Source of the DNA: Nemertoderma westbladi
Taxonomy: Eukaryota; Xenacoelomorpha; Nemertodermatida; Nemertodermatidae
NCBI GenBank assembly: GCA_032718475.1
Contig: JAUCBJ010007026.1
Location: forward strand, 1 to 52,642
Length of the DNA stretch: 52,642 nt
Direction of reading: 5' to 3'
Positions within the stretch are counted from its first letter, which is position 1, and each line of letters begins with the position of its first letter. Under the pieces are notes generated by a model. It searched no databases. It was not told where the DNA came from and saw nothing but the letters and a program-made list of their open reading frames with translations. Of this stretch, positions 25,501 to 34,500 are shown one piece after another. A program made the translations under genes and the position numbers.

Positions 25501-28500
25501 GGTGTTGATAGATAGATAGGCCTACAACATTACCTACCGGTAGCTATTAATAACCAGTAGCTATAGACATGGCTCCAAACTCCACCATAAATATAAGCTA
25601 ACTTATTTATAACATAATTTTACATTTTTACTTTTATTTATACAGCAACTATTTTAATTTGTGCAATTTCTATCACTTATAATGTATATGTACAATCATT
25701 TCGTAATGTTAAAATTTTGGAATAAAACTACTAGAGTTGAAACAGAGATAACTGTTTTTCTTAATCCCGGTGAACCAGAGCGCTACCCGGAGAATTATTT
25801 TGAAAAATACCGGAGACCAGAGCCGGAGATCAGAGACTTTGCTTATTTTTGTACTTACAATTTGATTACTCCCCTATAGCACAAACAGGTACATACGGCC
25901 TTATAACTATTTTTCTATGGTTCAATTGCAGTAAAGTAAATCCAACCCATTTCAACCCTTGCCCATTGTAAGAAAATAAGCGCACGTACAGTTTGGGGGG
26001 CTTTATTAATATTAATTTGGTTATTTGTTTATTAATTCGTTCTTATTTTGTTATTGTTAGTAATATTACATAAATTTGTTTTGCCCCATAGGTACCGGTA
26101 CTTTGTTAATAAAAGGCACTTATTTTACAATTGTTAAAATCATAAACATTTCAATATACTATAAACTTAGTCATTTACGAATACTTAGTGCATAGGTATA
26201 GTGCTCTACTCCCCCATTTACAAGCCTCGTTACGCTCGTTCTCTCCATTTGGTCGACATATTATCTATCCTATAACAAGTTGAATGGAGATCAGCCCTTT
26301 CTTTCACTTTTAAACATTATGAGTGCCCAAATTAAGCACCCTTATCCTTAAATAAGAACCGTCTTTAGGTGCTAATTTAACTTAAAATTAAAGTAATTAA
26401 ATAGAAGATTATCGGTACATTTATTAGAAATATAAATAGTGTAAAAGTGAATATATAATTGTGTTGAAGCAGTGTATGAAAAATAATTAAAAATTAAAGA
26501 AATAATTAATTGTAAAAAATTTGTGAAAAATAATCTTCATTTCACATTTTGTATTGTACAGGATCTATTTTTAAATAACTATTTCTAATTTGTCAAATCA
26601 CTGATCTCTGGGTGAAATGTCTGTTTTCAATACCCGGGAACCAGAGTCATATCCGGAGACCGAAAAATTGCCCGGAGAATCCAGAATCCAGAGATCAGTG
26701 ACAAGTCTCTGTTTCAACTCTAAAAACTACATACATACTTGTTGCAAGGTACTTTATAGAGTGTTCTGATCCTCGTGGCTTTATTTTCACTCACTCACTA
26801 CGTTCGTTCGTGTAACAAAGCCACTCGGATAATCACACTGTAAAGTGCTACTTTACACACAAGTATGTAAATAGTTATTACACATACACGTTTATATTTT
26901 TTTCATTTTCATTAATTTTCGATTAGTTGGAGTGTTTTTAGAAGGTTCTCATTGTAGTCGAACAACAGCGAACAACAGCTGCAGCAAATATAGTTGCTAC
27001 GCTACCATGTAAACAAATAATACTCTGTCTGTTACTATGATTTCTGATTGCATGTACCGCGTACCGGTACCTACGGAGCCCCTAAGGGGACATTAAAAAT
27101 AAAAAAAAATTCTAACACGAACTTCGTGTTACTAACACGAACTTCGTCTTACTAACACGAACTTCGTCTTACTAACACGAACTTCGACTTACTAACACGA
27201 ACTTCGACTTACTAACACGAAGTTCGTGTTATCCCGCAAAAATATAATGTAAGCAAAGGCATTAAGTGAAGTTGGTTTGCGTACCGGTAACAGTACCCAC
27301 CGGGCAGCATGTATGAATATGAAGAACACAGTTCAGCAGTTTACTAAATAATATTGTAATAGGTAGAGTCTCTATAGTCTGTTACAATACAACTAGGCCT
27401 ATCTCAGTATCTGAACTTATGATCTGAATAATGTAATTCTGCAAAATACCGGTACTATAATATATGCCTTCCTACCGGTCAGCCGGTACGCGGTACCTGG
27501 TTTCGGTACTCCAGTCTCATAATACTGTAATAAGGAAGGTGTGATTGTTGGTAGGAAATAAGTCTAGGAAGTCTTTATACATTTATACACTACCTTAAGT
27601 AATAGGGTACTTTAATTTTAATACACTTACACTTTGTATTGCTGTATTGGACCTTATATAGTTTACTAAAATGAATCGCTCCACGAGGATGCAGATTCCG
27701 GATTCCTCCGGCAAACTAAAAGCCGAATTCGATGTTTTAGTTGATAAATTAAACTCAGGTAATCGCGAGGTCAAACAGCTGATGGGTAAAATCCGTCAAT
27801 GGAACAACCGCCATCAACAAATTGACGACTCAAATGTACTAAACGAAGAACTGAATTCTATGCGTGTTAGTAACATATCGCGATATCAAACGCAGAGGGG
27901 GAATAATTCGCGATATCATAAACACAAGGACGATCATGATATGAACCGAGAGAACTATTCCGAACTTACCTCAGTAATTCCGGGCCCAAACGAGAAGGGT
28001 CGACGGTATAACAGGTCGTTTAATCCCGACTGTAGGGATGTACCAGTAATGGATTCCCGGGATCGGAGGGATTCTGATATGGTTAGGAAATCATATCGAC
28101 AGCAGTTGGTGAAGAGCGGTAACTGTAAGGTTTATAGTAAGGAGACCATACCTGTGTCTTACTTCCTACCCGGGTTGAAATCGGTGTCAGGAGGGATGGG
28201 GTTGAGTGGGGGCATAGAGGGGGACAGGGGGGATGTAGAGGAGTCAAGGGGGGAATTTGGTACGATGGATGGGAGGGACCTTGGCGAGGAAGGAAGCGGT
28301 GATTCCGTCCCCCCTACAGAGAGGCGGAGACTGGATATAACGGGTGGTCACGGAGACGGTAAAGGGGGCGAGGTCAGATACCGAGTGACTGCGGAAGTCC
28401 AGTACGACAGAGGTCAACCGTCCCTACCCCAGCAATCAACCAATCAGCAATCTCCGCCGTCGACCAATAAGAAACCACCATCATCAGCCAATCCGCGATT

Positions 28501-31500
28501 GGCTTCTAGTATGCTCGGCTATGATTGGATTTCGAGTATGCTGGACACGGGGGAGGGCGTGGAGGGCGGCGCCGATGATTGGTTCGCCGAGTTAGCGGCG
28601 TTCCGTAGACGCTCGCCGTTGGAGTGCCAGGGGGAGGTGGACAGTTACTGGGAGGAGCCGCTAACCGGCGGGGACTTACTCCCGGGTGTCTCGGAGGACG
28701 AGCGTAGAGAGAAGGTCGCGGAAGAAGCGAGGTGCGTGCACAGTTACTATCTGGACAACAGGTTGTACACGAGACCGATGCTAAACGGGTTACAGACTGA
28801 GGACGGGCGCTGCACGGTGTGCGGGTTGGATCTGTGGGAGAGTGGCGGGTTGGTGGGTGGGGAGGCTGGACCCAGTGTCAGGATTAGTATACCCATGATG
28901 CACATCAACGGGGATGGGAACCAATTGAGTGACGTTAAACGCCCCCCCAATGGGGTTGAAACTATGGGGTTGTTCGATAACTGATTGGTTGAATTATACA
29001 TTGTTGTAACTGCCGGTATGCAGGGGAATCAGTTTTATGGTCGAATCTGCAGTTGTTAAATTATTAGGTGCAGAGACTACTGCCTAAATGTATCGTTATT
29101 TGGAGTGGTATTAATTAATTATATCCTTGTTTGTTCTTGGTTAATTCATTGGGCCCACCATTTCAAAGTACCAGAGTTGGTGAGTGCAATATGAGTTCAG
29201 ATGGTTAGAGATAGTTATTGTAAGTAATGTGAGGCCATAACGTATATCGTCTATGATATCGTGCTCTTTTCATTCTATTTGTATAATAATTAGTATTGAA
29301 GTGTGTTCCTGTTACCTTAGTGGTGAACAAGAAGTGTTTAAAGAGAAATCAGACTTCGTAATTTTTGGGATTTGGACCGGGATAAATTTTAAAGAATGTG
29401 ATCTATGTGGCCAGCGTTATATCTCTAAATCATTAGTTGGTTAATAATATGATAACAAAATTTATTTTATTGTTTATTAAAGGATTTTATACTGGCAAAA
29501 CAATTCAATCAAGTTAATCAGTCGGGATCAGAACACTGGCTGTGTGTAGTTTGTGTACAATTAGTTCTTTAATGGGATTCCGGATTCCCGAGATCGGGTC
29601 GCTACCGGATTCACCACTTTCGGGGTGCCGATTTTAGGGATATTGATGTCAATTTGGCTTATAATTTTGTTAAGGTTTTCTGTTAATATACTAAAAATTA
29701 ATATCAAGATGGTTTAACTGAACTGGGAATTGTAACACGATATACATAATGTTGTGTAAGCGTTTCGACAAATTTACAAATCATTGTATATACATTTACA
29801 AATCTCAACCAGTTTGTAAAATTGGGGAAACATACTTGATTGGATGTTTGATTGTAGAAAAGAGACTAGCCAATCAGATTGTTACTTCCCCTTTTGTAAT
29901 GTCGTTCGGCCAAGAATGTATCAATCGGGATAACCAAAGAAAACTATTATTAAATTACAAATATTACAAATACAAAACCTATTGTTCAAGGTCACCATAG
30001 AAAAGGGTTTGCCAACTTCATAATCACTGTATTTCACTCTGTTGAAATAATGGTAAGATTTATGAACAGTTTTTTACTGGATGGTTTAATGACATTACAT
30101 TATTCAATAAATTCACTTCCCTGTTCTACTCTTTTTCCGGATCACGTATCAGCCGGTATCGGGAACCGGGATTACATTTTTTGCCGGATGCCGTTTAATG
30201 CACTGGTCCGTAGTACATAATTAACTATTCATACTGCGCACTATCCGAAGGGCCATTATTATTGTGTAAAGTCATACAATTCGCTCTTAATATTTACGTA
30301 CAAGCCTTGCAAGCTTCGCACCAGTAGTAACACTACAATTTTTCTTCAATCTTATAATGGCGGTTAGTAACAATGAAATGGTGACGTTGTAAAAACTTAA
30401 ATCGAAAATTAATAACTTAAATTGAAAATGAAAACAATAATTCGGATAGATAGACCCACTAAATGCACTATGCTTTCTATGTTTTCTACATATGAATATA
30501 TTAATAATTTATATGATGAATTTTTGTAATCTTTCTCTGCTTTTTCGTTGCTTTCATGTATGTTTGAAACAGGAGCTCACCGCCAACTTATTAAAATAAA
30601 TTACTTTTTGCATTAAAATATCAGTTAAACCTAAATTTATTTTTCTCAAACATTTTTAATATTTTATTTAATATTTTTTAATATTTAATAAATATCGTAG
30701 ATTAAATGAAATGATGAGGCTGGTTTTATCCCTAAACGGAGTGGAGTGGCACTGATTGGCCACGGGGCTTTAAAATGAATAATGATTTCAATTCATTCAA
30801 TTAATAGGGGGCGTTCATAAAGTATGTCACGCACTAGTACTTTTGGTACTACTGGTACTTTTGTGACGGTCACGGCGATGCTCTATGGTATGCTTTAATG
30901 TTAGCTTGACTTTGACTAACACATTTGTAGATGAGTGGGAAACTTTAAGGAAAAAAACAATAAACTCAATAACATTGCATTTAATCCCTAACATTAACAG
31001 GACACCCCTGTCTAATCTGCCTTGTACATAGTATTGTAGTTTGAAGATGCTAAAGTATGTGGGGCGAGCCACGAAGTTGGCGGAGCCTTAGCGAATTGAC
31101 ACTGTTAGGGGGTGGGTCAATTTATGCAAATAGTTGTCGTCGTCGTCGTTGTCGTCGTCGTCGTCGTCGTTACGATTTTGACATGCTAATAACTTTGTCG
31201 GATTTAAAGCTGCCAAGTTGAAAATTTGTAGGTATCAATATGAGCAAAAGTTGAGATTTTTGAGAGACTTTCAGACACCATCAGTGCAATGGTCTCCCGC
31301 TAGAGGGCCACATGTCTAAACATTAAATGCCCTCCCATTTCTTTGCTTTTAATCCGTTTAAGCTGAAACTTGGCAGATATGTATTAGACCATTAGCTGTG
31401 ACTTTCAAAGGAGGCGAATCCATCTGCAGTTCTCCAGTCTGCCGCTAGAGGGCCAAAGGTCTGAAAGTGAAATCGTTGTCGTCGTTACGATTTTGACATG

Positions 31501-34500
31501 CTAATAACTTTGTCGGATTTAAAGCTGCCAAGTTGAAAATTTGTAGGTATCAATATGAGCTAAAGTTGAGATTTTTGAGAGACTTTCAGACACCATCAGT
31601 GCAATGGTCTCCCGCTAGAGGGCCACATGTCTAAACATTAAATGCCCTCCCATTTCTTTGCTTTTAATCCGTTTAAGCTGAAACTTGGCAGATATGTATT
31701 AGACCATTAGCTGTGACTTTCAAAGGAGGCGAATCCATCTGCAGTTCTCCAGTCTGCCGCTAGGGGGCCAAATGTCTGAAAGTGAAATCGTTGTTGTCGT
31801 TATGATATTGACATGCTTATAACTTTGTCGAATTTAAAGCTGCCAAGTTGAAAATTTGTTTTGTTGAAAATCAGTTCAACAGTCACCCGCTATAGGACTA
31901 CTTTATGCCTGAAAGTGAATAGATTCTCCCGTCTCATTGATTTTAATCAGTTTAAGCTGAATCTTGCCATATATTCTGGACCACATGCTGCGTCTTTGTG
32001 GGGGGGGGGGGGGGGGGGGGGAGATTTAATCGGTCTGCCGCTATACGACGAAATTTCTGAAAGTGAGATCCGTCTCTCATTTCGTTATCCGTTATTCAAG
32101 ATGAAACTTGGCCGATGTACGTATGTACTATTCATCCATAGGCTGTGTCTTTGTGGGGCTGGAGACCCTAATCCATCTTCAGTTCTCACTATACCGCTAG
32201 AGTCAGAAATGTCTGAATAGAAATGAAAGAGGTAAAAAGTGATTAGGCGAAATCTGCTTAAAATTTGCTAATACAGTAATACTTTCGAATTAGTACTTAA
32301 ATTAAATTTAAGTCACGTGCTGCGCGAAGGCCCCACTTCGTGTATAATTATATACAGTCATTGGTCCATATAAGAGACAGGTTTTGAACTTCGTTGGGTT
32401 CTGTGTAAAAATGTAAACACTGGACTTCCTCAGAAATTATGTAATAAGGGGTTTCCCGGGGCGTAGAATCCATTTTTCCGGGTCTCGAAAGTTGATTTCG
32501 CCTAGCAGTTGCTGATTTTTGAAGAAATGTTGCATGTCTCAAATTTGGCATCGATTCCCTAATGTGAGACAAGAAATTCAATTGTAATTTTTTTTAATAA
32601 CTAACATGAAATAACCTCATAAATATTAAGGGGTCAAAGTGGAATGCAAAAATCTCATATCGATTTTAAAACCTTAAAATTTATGAAAAAAAGCTTCGAT
32701 TTTTGACGGGCCGCTAGAATATTATAAATATATCCAATCCGGTTGAATTATACCTAACGATGTACAGGAATGGTTACAGATCATTATTCGAATTAGTTTT
32801 AAGTAGGTTTCTGTAATTATTTGGCTATAGGAGCCCCTTGAAGTTGATATTGAATTTGTCTCACGTTTGGGTCCATGTCTCAAATTAGGCAGAATGACTG
32901 TATAGGCTTTTAGTAAGAACTACTTCAGTCGAAATGTTTCTCTTTCTATTGTGCTTTCTACCTGTTATTAAATTATAGAAATAAAATATTTTTCGTTCGA
33001 AAAATTTATTTACTTCGAGCGGTTTTTTAATGTATGGAGTGCGACATAAGATAATTTGCGAATGGATATGGAAATCCTGTTATCTAGATATCCACCGAAC
33101 ACCTCGAATATTAAGTACCAGAACTGTCCATATCCAAAATAGCCTAAACTATCAATGTATGTATATAAAGGCTAATTTAAGTCTTCATCGATTCGTTATC
33201 GTTTATACTTTTATTTTTTAGATCTCAGGGTTCTAGAGATCCTCGAATTCGGACTCAGACAACTCATAACCCACCGGAAGTGACGCATACACAACCTGCT
33301 AACCAATCAGATCAGATTCAAACTAACAATGACCACCCGGAAGTGAGAGGTCAAGGGAATCAAACTCATTATGACTCATTCTATTATAGTAATGATAAAA
33401 TATTATACGAAACTGACCATCCGCGGTACCACACGACATGCGAACAAACTGTAAACCTACAAAGAGATGAGTTAGTCCCTCCTGAGCGATTGACTGTCTG
33501 TCTGGACGAGAGGTCTCACACTCAACGCCCCGCTCTCCTACCGACCCCACCCCCAACACTTCTACCACATCCACCATCCCTCCCTCATGTTGTCACAAGT
33601 AAATCCAAAGCCACAACCTCTCTGAACCAACATCTGCTAGCCTTAACCTCGTCAACGCTGGCGCTACCAGAGTCGCAATCGCCCAATCACAGACTCCCTG
33701 ACGTCATACCTCCTCCTTACGGCCATCGGGTTGGCGAATCTGAGGCCCATGATGACGAGGAAGGTGTTTTAATTAGAGGTAAGTGTTTATCGGATAAGTT
33801 CACCAGCTGCTTCATCATCCTTTTGGAAGCAATTACTTTGAGCTTGAATGCAAGCTAAACCTCGCGTATGGTGAATTCGTTGTGTTTACGACGACGATAT
33901 CTTGAAAGAAAACTGCTCATAGCATTCACTATCCAATATTTAGTCCCAATTAATTTTCGTTTTTAGGACGAAGAAGAATCAATAAGCTCCCTGAGCCTAT
34001 TGTCAATCCACTCGCTGACACCAGCCTCATTGATACCGAATACAACCCGTATAGTCGCAATGAGATTGCTTGCGACTCCAAGACCTCCATACCAAGCAAC
34101 GACAAGGTATATATTACTTAACTGTTCAATCCTCAGCTGATCATGTGTTGTTCGACATTAGAACGAAATTTACAATTTTGGTAAAGTTGCCATCCATAAT
34201 AATTTATTGCTTATCTTTTGTTGTACTTTGTCCAGCAGGTGGTAAGTTTTATGTTTAACTTAATTTTATTATCCAGAAATTAACATTTATTATAAAAATC
34301 CATGAATATTTCCTTTCAGTTTGTTAAAAAATTGGAGATTCAAGAACGCGTTGCTATGGCGGTAAAGGACGCTCTGAAACCTTACTTTAAGAAACACGAG
34401 ATCAGCAAAGACGAGTACAAGGAAATCCTTAAAAAAACAGTGATTAAGGTTCATTTATATTTATTCTTCTTACTTTAACAACAGATTGTGGGTTGTGGCA

